Below, one piece after another: positions 50,212-58,145 of a DNA stretch of 64,000 nucleotides. Position numbers and translations under genes: made by a program. The notes below the pieces were generated by a model, which had not been told where the DNA came from, did no database searches, and worked only from the letters and a program-made list of their open reading frames with translations. This DNA is from Caenimonas sedimenti. GTDB taxonomy: Bacteria; Pseudomonadota; Gammaproteobacteria; Burkholderiales; Burkholderiaceae_C. Positions within the stretch are counted from its first letter, which is position 1, and the number at the start of each line of letters is the position of its first letter. Location: positions 1 through 64,000 of the forward strand of contig NZ_VOBQ01000004.1 in NCBI RefSeq assembly GCF_007833165.1. Reading direction: 5' to 3'.

Positions 50212-50985
50212 TCAGGGCAACGGCTGCAGGAACGCGGCGATGCGCGCGGTCGTGCGCCCGGGCTGGTCGCGATGCGGCGAATGACCGCACTGCGGCAACA
50301 CCTCCCGCTCGAACGGGCCCTGCGTGGGCCCGATCTCATCGATCTGCCGCAGCGTCCCGTAGGGGTCGTCCTCTCCCTGGAGGGCCAGAACGGGCGCCGA
50401 AATCGACTTGCAATCGGGACGGATGTCGAAGCTGCCGAATTCATGGCTGAGCCAGATGTCGTTCCACTGCCAGAAGGCCACGTCCACGTCGGCGTGGTAG
50501 CGCTCCAGCCGGGCGCGCAGCCCGCCGGTTTCATAGGCCTCCCGGGCCTGGGCGATGGAGCGCACCGACACATCTTCCACGATCACGTGCGGCGCCATCA
50601 CGACGCAGGCGGTCACGGGGAACCGGCTGGCATGGAGCAGGGCGATGCTGCCGCCGTCCGAGTGGCCCACCAGCACGGGCCGCGCCACGCCCAGCTGCCT
50701 CAGCAGCTCCGGCAGCACGTCGAAGGCTTCGCGGTGCAGGTAATCCGCCCGCAGCCGCCCCGTGCCGCGCACCTCCGGCACCGGCTCCGAGCCGCCGTAG
50801 CCCCGCCGGGAGTAGACAAAACCGTCTCGTCCCGTCGCTTCGCACATCTTTTGCGGCCAATCGCGCCACATCGCCACGGAACCGAGCCCCTCATGAAGGA
50901 AAATAAGCGGTGCGCCGCGTCCTCCACCCGGAAGGGCGATGCGTTGAACTTCGAGCCGGACACCGCGTACCAACAGGCGCTCCAT
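50212..50985 (-). CDS. Alpha/beta fold hydrolase
   Basis: A 257-residue hydrolase. PLIFLHEGLGSVAMWRDW (about 27-44) marks the oxyanion loop, GHSDGG (about 108-113) is the nucleophile elbow, GEDDPYGT near 208 has the acid, and GHSPHRDQP near 238 has the histidine. Members with HEGLGSV are found near aromatic or amide degradation and are annotated as general hydrolases; the substrate is unknown. It is convergent with rsuA, 4 bases away. Confidence 0.88.
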   Translation of the reverse strand: MERLLVRGVRLEVQRIALPGGGRGAPLIFLHEGLGSVAMWRDWPQKMCEATGRDGFVYSRRGYGGSEPVPEVRGTGRLRADYLHREAFDVLPELLRQLGVARPVLVGHSDGGSIALLHASRFPVTACVVMAPHVIVEDVSVRSIAQAREAYETGGLRARLERYHADVDVAFWQWNDIWLSHEFGSFDIRPDCKSISAPVLALQGEDDPYGTLRQIDEIGPTQGPFEREVLPQCGHSPHRDQPGRTTARIAAFLQPLP

Positions 50986-51050
50986 CGCGGCATGTTACCC
51001 AGTGGCGAGCGCAGCCGCCGAACCCGTTTCTCCCAGGAATATCCGTCTCC

Positions 51051-52061
51051 GTGAATCTCTCCTTCCTCCGCCAGCCCTGGCTGCTGGCCGGCCTCCTGCT
51101 CACCGTTCCCCTGGCGGGGTACGGCCAGCCCGCCGCCCCGGCTCCCGCGCCGGGTGCGGCACCCATCCTCGTCCTGAATTCGCTCGACGCGGATGTCAGC
51201 GTGATCGACCCGGTGAGCTGGCGCGAGGTGCGGCGCCTGCCCACCGGCAAGGAACCGCACCACCTATACCTGACGCCCGACGAGAAGTCCGTCATCGTGG
51301 CCAATGCCGGCGCCGACTCCCTGACCTTCATCGATCCGCGCACGGCCGAGATCCAGCGCACGATCCGCGGCATCCTCGACCCGTATCACCTGCGCTTTTC
51401 ACCCGACATGAAATGGCTGGTGACGGCGGGCAACCGGCTGCACCACGTCGACCTGTACCGCTGGGACGGCAAGGACATCACACTCGCCAAGCGCATTCCC
51501 ACCGGCAAGACGCCCAGCCACATCTGGATCGACAGCAAAAGCACCACGGCCTACATCACGATGCAGGACAGCGACGAACTGGTCGCCGTCGATCTCGCGA
51601 GCCAGCAGCTCAAGTGGCGCGTCAAGACCGGCGCTCTCCCGGCCGACGTCTATGGCACCGCGGACGACCGCCTGGTGATGGTGGGGCTGACGGGCAGCGA
51701 CAGCGTCGAGGTTTTCGACGTGAGCGACGGCCCGGCCCGCCCGGTGCGCAAGATCAAGACCGGCCTGGGCGCGCACGCCTTCCGGGCGGCCGCCGACAAG
51801 CGTTTCGTCTATGTGAGCAACCGCGTGGCCAACACCATCAGCAAGCTCGACCTGCAGTCCCTGCAGGTGGTGGACACGTACCTGGCGCCCGGTGGTCCTG
51901 ACTGCATGGAAATCCTGGCCGGCGGCAAGCTGCTGCTGACCACCTCACGCTGGGCCAAGAAGCTGACCGTCATCGACCTCGAGACCAAGCAGGTCGTGCG
52001 GCAGGTGAAGGTCGGCAAATCGCCGCACGGGGTCTGGACGCTGGACCACGCGCCGCGCTGA
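51051..52061 (+). CDS. Exported YVTN-type beta-propeller protein
   Basis: A 336-residue protein with a signal peptide (about residues 1-25, ending GYGQ) and seven-bladed propeller repeats of the YVTN type (VSVIDPVSWREVRRLPTGKE, FIDPRTAEIQRTI, SKLDLQSLQVVDTYLAPGG). It is likely periplasmic. GTG at 51051 (MNLSFLRQ) is chosen because the signal peptide starts there; AGGA lies rather far upstream. It is divergent from the hydrolase and 5 bases before a polysaccharide deacetylase. Function is unknown. Confidence 0.82.
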   Translation: MNLSFLRQPWLLAGLLLTVPLAGYGQPAAPAPAPGAAPILVLNSLDADVSVIDPVSWREVRRLPTGKEPHHLYLTPDEKSVIVANAGADSLTFIDPRTAEIQRTIRGILDPYHLRFSPDMKWLVTAGNRLHHVDLYRWDGKDITLAKRIPTGKTPSHIWIDSKSTTAYITMQDSDELVAVDLASQQLKWRVKTGALPADVYGTADDRLVMVGLTGSDSVEVFDVSDGPARPVRKIKTGLGAHAFRAAADKRFVYVSNRVANTISKLDLQSLQVVDTYLAPGGPDCMEILAGGKLLLTTSRWAKKLTVIDLETKQVVRQVKVGKSPHGVWTLDHAPR

Positions 52062-52066
52062 AGGCC

Positions 52067-52852
52067 ATGGGAAAGCGCCTGATCGCGACGCTGCTGCTCG
52101 CGGTGGCCGTGCCCGCCGCGTTGGCGCAGCCGGCCTGCACCAAGCCGGTGTACCTGACCTTCGACACCGGCCACATGGAAGTGGCGCCGCTGGTGGCCGA
52201 GGTGCTGCAGCGCCAGCAGGTCAGAGTGACCTTCTTCGCGGCGAATGAAAAAACCAAGGAGGGTGACGGCAGCCTGGGTGCGCATTGGGCCGGCTGGTGG
52301 AAGGCGCGCGCGGCCGAGGGCCACGAGTTCGCTTCCCACACCTGGGACCACACCTATTGGCGCGCCGACCTGCCGGGCGAGCCCGTGCGATTCCGCGTGC
52401 GGGCCTCCTCGGGCCCGGCCGCCGGCCAGGACCGTACCTGGACCGCCGCCGAATACTGCGCCGAGATCGCCAAGGCGGCGGACCGCCTGCAGGAATTCAC
52501 GGGTCGCAAGCCCCTGCCGCTGTTCCGCGCGCCGGGCGGCAAGACCTCACCGCGCTTCCTCGCGGCCACTCGCGCCTGCGGCTGGCGCCACGTCGGGTGG
52601 GCGCCCGCCGGCTTCCTGGGCGACGAGTTGCCCAGCGAGTCCGTGAGCAACCAGCAACTGCTGGCCAAGGCCCTGCGTGACATCCGCACCGGCGACATCC
52701 TGGTCGCGCATCTCGGCATCTGGTCGCGCAAGGATCCGTGGGCGCCAGCCGTGCTGGAGCCGCTGATCGCGGGGCTGAAGGAGCGCGGCTTCTGCTTCGC
52801 CACCTTGCGGGATCATCCTGAATGGCGCGCCTGGATCGCGCAGACGAAGTAA
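52067..52852 (+). CDS. Polysaccharide deacetylase family protein
   Basis: A 261-residue protein with a signal peptide (about 1-20) and a NodB-type domain. YLTFDTGHM near residue 29 takes the place of the TFDDG motif 1; the usual second Asp is Thr-Gly. SHTWDHTYW near residue 90 supplies the two metal histidines, RAPGG near 154 is the arginine motif, and the C-terminal motif LVAHLGIWS near 212 carries a histidine. It may deacetylate a cell-surface glycan. It lies in a row with the propeller and fatty acid hydroxylase genes, spaced 5-6 bases. Confidence 0.86.
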   Translation: MGKRLIATLLLAVAVPAALAQPACTKPVYLTFDTGHMEVAPLVAEVLQRQQVRVTFFAANEKTKEGDGSLGAHWAGWWKARAAEGHEFASHTWDHTYWRADLPGEPVRFRVRASSGPAAGQDRTWTAAEYCAEIAKAADRLQEFTGRKPLPLFRAPGGKTSPRFLAATRACGWRHVGWAPAGFLGDELPSESVSNQQLLAKALRDIRTGDILVAHLGIWSRKDPWAPAVLEPLIAGLKERGFCFATLRDHPEWRAWIAQTK

Positions 52853-52858
52853 CTCGAG

Positions 52859-53842
52859 ATGGACTGGATCGAAGAATTCTTTTCGCGCGTGCAGCAATGG
52901 CTGTTCGAGGCGGCCGTGCAGCCGGTGATGTTCGCCCTGGGCCAGGGCCACCTGCTGGAAGACGGCTACACGGCCACGGGCTGGCTGATCGTGGGCGTGC
53001 TCCAGATCGCCGTGCTGCTGGCCATCATCGGTCCCTTGCAGCGCTGGCGCCCGGTGGAGCCGGTGGTCGACCGCGCCACCATCCGCACCGACGTGCTCTA
53101 CACGCTGATCCACCGGCTCGGACTCTTCCGCGTGGCACTGTTCTTCAGTGTCGAGCCGCTGTTCGACGAGCTGTTCAGCGTGTTGCGGGTCGCGGGCGTC
53201 GGCACCTGGCACCTCGACCAGGTCTGGACTGGCGTCACCGACCTGCCCTGGGTCAGCTTCCTGATCTACCTCGTCATCTTCGACTTCGTCGACTACTGGA
53301 TGCACCGCGGCCAGCACGCCTTCGACTGGTGGTGGAGCCTGCATTCCCTGCACCATTCGCAGCGGCAGATGACGATGTGGAGCGACAACCGCAACCACCT
53401 GCTGGACGACCTGCTGCGTGACGCGGTCCTGGTGGTCGTCGGCCAGATGATCGGCGTCGGGCCCGGGCAGTTCGTGGCCATCGTCGCCATCACGCAGCTG
53501 AGCGAGAGCCTGCAGCACGCCAACCTCAAGCTGGCGTTCGGCCGGTTCGGCGAGCGTCTTTGGATCAGCCCGCGCTTCCACCGGCTGCACCACAGCATCG
53601 GCCTGGGCCACGAAACCCAGCCGCAGGGTGAACTCCTGCGGCGTGGCCGCAGCCCGGCGCTGGGCGGCCACAACTTCGGCGTGCTGCTGCCCTGGTGGGA
53701 CGTGCTGTTCGGCACCGCGAATTTCGAGGACCGGTACGACCCGACCGGCGTGCGCGACCAGGTGGAGGGTGCGCGCGACTACGGCCGCGGCTTCTGGTCG
53801 CAGCAGTGGCTGGGAGTGAAGCGGCTGTTCGGGCGCGCGTAG
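52859..53842 (+). CDS. Sterol desaturase/fatty acid hydroxylase-family membrane protein
   Basis: A 327-residue membrane protein with about four hydrophobic segments and the eight-histidine di-iron motif of the family: HRGQH (about 145), HSLHHS (about 161) and HRLHHSIGLGHE (about 241). Members hydroxylate or desaturate lipids in the inner membrane. ATG 52859 starts MDWIEEFFSRVQQW after an AACTCGAG leader. The target lipid cannot be inferred. It is the last of three closely packed genes. Confidence 0.9.
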   Translation: MDWIEEFFSRVQQWLFEAAVQPVMFALGQGHLLEDGYTATGWLIVGVLQIAVLLAIIGPLQRWRPVEPVVDRATIRTDVLYTLIHRLGLFRVALFFSVEPLFDELFSVLRVAGVGTWHLDQVWTGVTDLPWVSFLIYLVIFDFVDYWMHRGQHAFDWWWSLHSLHHSQRQMTMWSDNRNHLLDDLLRDAVLVVVGQMIGVGPGQFVAIVAITQLSESLQHANLKLAFGRFGERLWISPRFHRLHHSIGLGHETQPQGELLRRGRSPALGGHNFGVLLPWWDVLFGTANFEDRYDPTGVRDQVEGARDYGRGFWSQQWLGVKRLFGRA

Positions 53843-53895
53843 CGCGAAGTCGCGGGCGCCTGACGCTTGGGCCCCGGTGCGGCTAGCATTGCCGC

Positions 53896-54714
53896 ATGAC
53901 CACCCCCCAAGCCCGCCCTGACTTTGGCCTCGTGATCGTCGGCGACGAGATCCTTTCCGGCAAGCGCGCCGACAAGCACATGCCGAAGGTGATCGAACTG
54001 CTCACGGCGCGCGGCCTGCAACTGGCCTGGGCCGAGTACGTCGGCGATTCGCCGGACCGCATCACCGCCGTGCTGAAGCGCGCATTCGGCTCCGGCGACG
54101 TGGTGTTCTCGTGCGGCGGCATCGGCGCCACGCCGGACGACCACACCCGGCAATGCGCGGCGCGGGCGCTGGGACGGGATCTCGCGCTGCATCCGCTCGC
54201 GGAAGCGCTGATCCGCGAACGCATGCAGGACGTCGCCCGGGAGCAGGGGACCACCTACGAGCCGGACCGCCCGGACAACATCCACCGCCTCAACATGGGC
54301 GTGTTCCCGCAGGGTGCGGACATCATCCGCAACCCCTACAACAAGATTCCCGGCTTCACCGTGGGCACGGTCCACTTCGTCCCGGGCTTCCCGGTGATGG
54401 CGTGGCCGATGATCGAGAACACGCTGGACGAACGCCATGCGCACCTGTTCCAGCGCGGCGCCTACGTCGAGAAGTCGGTGATCGTCTTCGGGTCGATGGA
54501 AGCCACCCTCACGCCGCTGATGGAGGACATGGAGCGCGCCTACCCGGGCGTGAAGGTCTTCAGCCTGCCCAGCGTCGACCATCCGGAATACGGACGCCAC
54601 ATCGATCTCGGGGTCAAAGGCGCGCCGGCGGATGTGGAGGCCGCGTTCCCCGTCCTGCGGGCCGGACTGCTGGCCCTCGGGGTCAAGTTAGGCCCTGAAT
54701 TGGTGCGGAATTAG
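53896..54714 (+). CDS. CinA-like molybdopterin-binding-domain protein
   Basis: A 272-residue protein with a MoaB/MoeA-like MPT-binding (MoCF) fold at residues 9-180: [34 protein letters not shown] and GFPVMAWPM. It lacks the amidase domain of full CinA; stand-alone versions occur widely and may act on pyridine nucleotides (ADP-ribose or NMN-type substrates) or be of unknown role. Its stop is only three bases before the first NtrC site of glnA, so the gene end is part of the regulatory region. Confidence 0.88.
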   Translation: MTTPQARPDFGLVIVGDEILSGKRADKHMPKVIELLTARGLQLAWAEYVGDSPDRITAVLKRAFGSGDVVFSCGGIGATPDDHTRQCAARALGRDLALHPLAEALIRERMQDVAREQGTTYEPDRPDNIHRLNMGVFPQGADIIRNPYNKIPGFTVGTVHFVPGFPVMAWPMIENTLDERHAHLFQRGAYVEKSVIVFGSMEATLTPLMEDMERAYPGVKVFSLPSVDHPEYGRHIDLGVKGAPADVEAAFPVLRAGLLALGVKLGPELVRN

Positions 54715-54717
54715 CAT

Positions 54718-54761
54718 TGCACCGATCAGGTGCAAATCCTGGTTTGCACCAGGATGGTGCC
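54718..54761 (+). promoter_or_regulatory. Two NtrC binding sites upstream of glnA
   Basis: TGCACCGATCAGGTGCA (54718-54734) is a perfect dyad TGCACC-N5-GGTGCA, and TGCACCAGGATGGTGCC (54745-54761) differs in one base. Both match the NtrC consensus. Centres are 27 bases apart, and about 100 bases upstream of the -24/-12 promoter. They form an enhancer for glnA under nitrogen limitation. Confidence 0.9.
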
Positions 54762-54853
54762 GTGCTCATCCGAAAACGCAAGGCTCCGGTAGGGAAAGCA
54801 GCGAACTTTCGCCGACAATCGCCGGGCTTTGCGCCGCAGTCCATGCACCAGCT

Positions 54854-54872
54854 TTGGCACAGAAACTGCATT
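54854..54872 (+). promoter_or_regulatory. Sigma-54 promoter of glnA
   Basis: TTGGCACAGAAACTGCATT carries the -24 GG (in TTGGCAC, 54854-54860) and the -12 GC (in TGCA, 54867-54870) with the required 10-base interval. The transcript would start near 54880, leaving a 40-base leader before ATG 54920. The NtrC sites at 54718-54761 lie upstream as enhancer. Confidence 0.88.
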
Positions 54873-54919
54873 CCAGCAAACGCCTTATTGATCAACAACC
54901 ATCCCCCAGGAGAAACCTG

Positions 54920-56341
54920 ATGGCAGCAGCCAAGAGCGTCGCAGACGTGTTGAAGATGGTGAAGGAAAACGAAGTCAAGTTCGTCGACTTCCGCTTCACC
55001 GACACCCGCGGCAAGGAACAGCACGTCACCGTGCCCGTGTCGCACTTCGACGAGGACAAGTTCACTTCCGGCCACGCGTTCGACGGTTCGTCCATCGCCG
55101 GCTGGAAAGGCATCGAAGCCTCCGACATGCTGCTGATGCCGGACCCGAACACCGCCAACATCGACCCGTTCTACGAGGAAACGACGCTGTTTCTCTCGTG
55201 CGACGTGCTGGATCCCACCGACGGCAAGGCCTACGACCGCGACCCTCGCTCCATCGCCCGCCGTGCCGAGGCCTACCTGAAGGCTTCCGGCCTGGGTGAC
55301 CAGGCCTTCTTCGGCCCGGAGCCGGAATTCTTCATCTTCGACGACGTGCGCTGGGGCAACGACATGTCCGGCTCGTTTTTCAAGGTCGACGAGTACGAAG
55401 CGCCGTGGAACAGCGGCAAGAAGATCGAAGGCGGCAACAAGGGCCATCGCCCGACCGTCAAGGGCGGCTACTTCCCCGTGCCCCCGGTGGACAGCACGCA
55501 GGACATGCGCGCCGAAATGGCGCTGATCCTCGAATCGCTGGGCATTCCGGTCGAAGTGTTCCACCACGAAGTGGCCGGCGCCGGCCAGAACGAGATCGGC
55601 ACCAAGTTCAGCACGCTGGTGCAGCGCGCCGACTGGACGCTGCTGCTCAAGTACGTGGTGCAGAACGTCGCCAACGCCTACGGCAAGACCGCGACCTTCA
55701 TGCCCAAGCCCATCGTCGGCGACAACGGCTCGGGCATGCACGTGCACCAGTCGGTGTGGAAAGACGGCAAGAACCTGTTTGCCGGTGAAGGCTATGCCGG
55801 CCTGTCGGAGTTCGCGCTGTACTACATCGGCGGCATCATCAAGCATGCCCGCGCGCTGAACGCCATCACCAACCCCGGCACCAACAGCTACAAGCGCCTG
55901 GTGCCCGGCTTCGAAGCCCCGGTGAAGCTGGCGTACTCGGCCAAGAACCGCTCCGCCTCGATCCGCATCCCCTTCGTGTCCAACCCGAAGGGCCGCCGCA
56001 TCGAAGCGCGCTTCCCGGATCCCCTGTGCAACCCGTACCTGGGCTTCTCGGCCCTGCTGATGGCGGGCCTGGACGGCGTGGAAAACAAGATCCACCCGGG
56101 CGAAGCCGCCACCAAGGACCTGTACCACCTGCCGCCGGAAGAAGACGCGAAGATCCCGACCGTCTGCCACAGCCTCGACCAGGCCCTGGACTACCTGGAC
56201 AAGGGCCGTGGTTTCCTGACCAAGGGCGGCGTGTTCACCGACTCCATGATCGATGCCTACATCGAGCTGAAGATGGGCGAAGTCACGCGCTTCCGCATGG
56301 CGACGCACCCGGTCGAATACGACATGTACTACTCGCTGTAA
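54920..56341 (+). CDS. glnA: Glutamine synthetase type I
   Basis: A 473-residue enzyme that forms glutamine from glutamate, ammonia and ATP. Family markers are DGSSIAGW (55-62), [10 protein letters not shown] (131-140), the ATP-binding region [16 protein letters not shown] (263-278) and the adenylylation tyrosine Tyr402 in [10 protein letters not shown], so activity is controlled by GlnE. RBS AGGAGAAAC precedes ATG 54920. Expression is set by the upstream NtrC enhancer and sigma-54 promoter. A strong terminator follows. Confidence 0.98.
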   Translation: MAAAKSVADVLKMVKENEVKFVDFRFTDTRGKEQHVTVPVSHFDEDKFTSGHAFDGSSIAGWKGIEASDMLLMPDPNTANIDPFYEETTLFLSCDVLDPTDGKAYDRDPRSIARRAEAYLKASGLGDQAFFGPEPEFFIFDDVRWGNDMSGSFFKVDEYEAPWNSGKKIEGGNKGHRPTVKGGYFPVPPVDSTQDMRAEMALILESLGIPVEVFHHEVAGAGQNEIGTKFSTLVQRADWTLLLKYVVQNVANAYGKTATFMPKPIVGDNGSGMHVHQSVWKDGKNLFAGEGYAGLSEFALYYIGGIIKHARALNAITNPGTNSYKRLVPGFEAPVKLAYSAKNRSASIRIPFVSNPKGRRIEARFPDPLCNPYLGFSALLMAGLDGVENKIHPGEAATKDLYHLPPEEDAKIPTVCHSLDQALDYLDKGRGFLTKGGVFTDSMIDAYIELKMGEVTRFRMATHPVEYDMYYSL

Positions 56342-56413
56342 CGGACGATCACGCGGTCGCCCTGCGGCGACACGCGTCATTCGACTGTAAAAAAATACAG
56401 CGGTAGCGTATCC

Positions 56414-56444
56414 AAGGGGCGAATTTTTCGCCCCTTTCCTTTTT
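56414..56444 (+). terminator. Intrinsic terminator after glnA
   Basis: AAGGGGCGAA (56414-56423), loop TTT, TTCGCCCCTT (56427-56436), then TTCCTTTTT to 56444. A ten-pair stem with a U-rich tail separates glnA from the ntrBC transcription unit. Confidence 0.93.
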
Positions 56445-56459
56445 AAATCAATGGGTTAA

Positions 56460-56488
56460 TTGGCATTCCGGAGAGATTGGGTCATACT
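56460..56488 (+). promoter_or_regulatory. Sigma-70-like promoter of the ntrBC unit
   Basis: TTGGCA (56460-56465), 17-base spacer, CATACT (56483-56488). The spacing is optimal and the -35 close to consensus. It would give a transcript starting near 56495, about 35 bases before the TTG start of the small exported protein. Confidence 0.65.
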
Positions 56489-56529
56489 GCAAGACCGTCC
56501 TGCGCATCCATGATGCTAGGAGAACGCTT

Positions 56530-57027
56530 TTGAAACTCGCTTACCTTGTCCCTGCCGCGGCGCTCTTGTTCGCCGCAAGTTCTTTCGCGCAGAAGCCGAT
56601 CTGGCGCTGCAACGGCAACGCCTACACGAACGACCAGGCGGAAGCCACCGCCAAGAATTGCAAGCTCGTCGAAGGCGGCAACGTCACTGTCGTCACGGGC
56701 ACGCGCGTCGCACCGGTCGCCACCACAGCGCCCCCGGCCGCCGCGCCCGGTGTGCGCGTGGCCGCGGCCCCGCCGCGCATCGACTCCACCGAGCAGCGCA
56801 CGCGCGACGGCGAAGCCCGCACCATCCTCGAAGCCGAACTCAAGAAGGCGGAAGCCCGCCAGGAAGAGCTGCTGAAGGAGTGGAACAACGGCGAGCCCGA
56901 GAAAATGGGCCCCGAGCACCGCAACCACCAGAAGTACCTGGACCGCGTCGCCGAGCTCAAGGCGAACATGACGCGCAACGAAAGCGACATCGCCGGCCTG
57001 AAACGCGAGCTCGGCCGCGCAAAATGA
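56530..57027 (+). CDS. Small exported coiled-coil protein upstream of ntrB
   Basis: A 165-residue protein starting at TTG 56530 behind TAGGAGAACG. It has a signal peptide (cut near residue 20, SSFAQ), a short domain with two cysteines (WRCNGNAYTNDQAEATAKNC, 25-44), a Pro/Ala-rich linker and a C-terminal charged coiled coil (about 88-163). It lies between glnA and ntrB and ends 4 bases before ntrB, so it is expressed with the nitrogen sensor kinase. The N-terminal part resembles DUF4124-type modules. Function is unknown. Confidence 0.75.
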   Translation: MKLAYLVPAAALLFAASSFAQKPIWRCNGNAYTNDQAEATAKNCKLVEGGNVTVVTGTRVAPVATTAPPAAAPGVRVAAAPPRIDSTEQRTRDGEARTILEAELKKAEARQEELLKEWNNGEPEKMGPEHRNHQKYLDRVAELKANMTRNESDIAGLKRELGRAK

Positions 57028-57031
57028 GGGC

Positions 57032-58108
57032 TTGAACAAGCCCGCCGCTTCCGTCCACTTCGACCGCTTCCAGTCGTTTGACCTGCTGGCCACGCTCGTG
57101 GCCGTGGTGCGCGGCGACGGGATCGTGCTCTTCGCCAACGCCGCTCTCGAAGACGCGCTGGGTTCCTCCCGCCGGACCATCGAAGGCGCGAACTTCCCTC
57201 CCTTCTTCACCGAACCCAACCTGCTGCGCACGGCGCTCGACGGCGCGCGGGGCAACGAATATGCCGCGCTGCGCTACGACGCCTGGCTGGTCCGCCAGAA
57301 CGCCGACCCGATGCCGGTGCACGTGGTGCTGGCGCAGACCGAATCGCCCGACGAGTTCGTCATCGAACTGTTGCCCCTCGAGGCCCAGGCCCGGCAGGAT
57401 CGGGAAGAACGCCTCATGGACCAGGCCCAGGCCAACAAGGAGCTGATCCGGAACCTGGCGCACGAGATCAAGAACCCCCTGGGCGGCATCCGGGGCGCGG
57501 CGCAGCTGCTGGAGATGGAGATCGAGTCGCGCGACCTGAAGGAATACACCAAGGTCATCATCCATGAGGCCGACCGGCTGCAGACGCTCGTCGATCGCCT
57601 GCTGGCGCCGCACCGGCGGCCGCACGTGGTGGGGGACGTCAACATCCACGAAGTGTTCGAGCGGGTCCGCTCGCTCATCCTGGCCGAGTTCCCGCGAGGA
57701 TTGAAGGTCGTGCGCGACTACGACACGTCCATCCCCGAGTTCCGGGGTGACCGCGAGCAGCTGATCCAGGCTGTGCTGAACATCGCCCACAACGCGTGCC
57801 AGGCGCTGGCCGATCGCATCGCGGCCGGGGACGCGCTGCTGAATTTCCGCAGCCGGATCAACCGGCAGGTGACATTCGGCAAGCAGCGCTATCGACTGGC
57901 ACTGGAATTGCATGTCATCGACAACGGGCCCGGTGTACCGGACTCGATCAAGGACCGCATCTTCTATCCGCTGGTGTCGGGGCGGGAAGGCGGCTCCGGC
58001 CTGGGGCTGACGCTGGCACAGACGTTCGTGCAGCAGCACCATGGCCTGATCGAGTGCGACAGCGTGCCGGGCAGGACCGACTTCAAGATCCTGATCCCGC
58101 TGCCCTAG
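57032..58108 (+). CDS. ntrB: Nitrogen regulation sensor kinase NtrB
   Basis: A 358-residue cytoplasmic histidine kinase: PAS domain (about 15-115), dimerisation/phosphotransfer domain with His144 in LAHEIKNPLGG, and an HATPase domain with N-box NIAHNACQAL near 250 and G-boxes (DNGPGVPD, GREGGSGLGL). It phosphorylates NtrC when nitrogen is short and is controlled by PII. It starts at TTG 57032. There are no transmembrane segments, as expected for NtrB. Confidence 0.96.
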   Translation: MNKPAASVHFDRFQSFDLLATLVAVVRGDGIVLFANAALEDALGSSRRTIEGANFPPFFTEPNLLRTALDGARGNEYAALRYDAWLVRQNADPMPVHVVLAQTESPDEFVIELLPLEAQARQDREERLMDQAQANKELIRNLAHEIKNPLGGIRGAAQLLEMEIESRDLKEYTKVIIHEADRLQTLVDRLLAPHRRPHVVGDVNIHEVFERVRSLILAEFPRGLKVVRDYDTSIPEFRGDREQLIQAVLNIAHNACQALADRIAAGDALLNFRSRINRQVTFGKQRYRLALELHVIDNGPGVPDSIKDRIFYPLVSGREGGSGLGLTLAQTFVQQHHGLIECDSVPGRTDFKILIPLP

Positions 58109-58145
58109 AGAACTGTACTTTTAGAACCGAGGCGACAAGGGACCC

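Noticed and set aside
54718..54761. Dyads after the CinA-like gene read as a transcription terminator
   Set aside because: No U-run follows, and both dyads match the NtrC consensus in the glnA regulatory region.
54854..54919. An upstream TTG extending GlnA by 22 residues
   Set aside because: These bases are the sigma-54 promoter and leader; the family start and RBS agree on ATG 54920.
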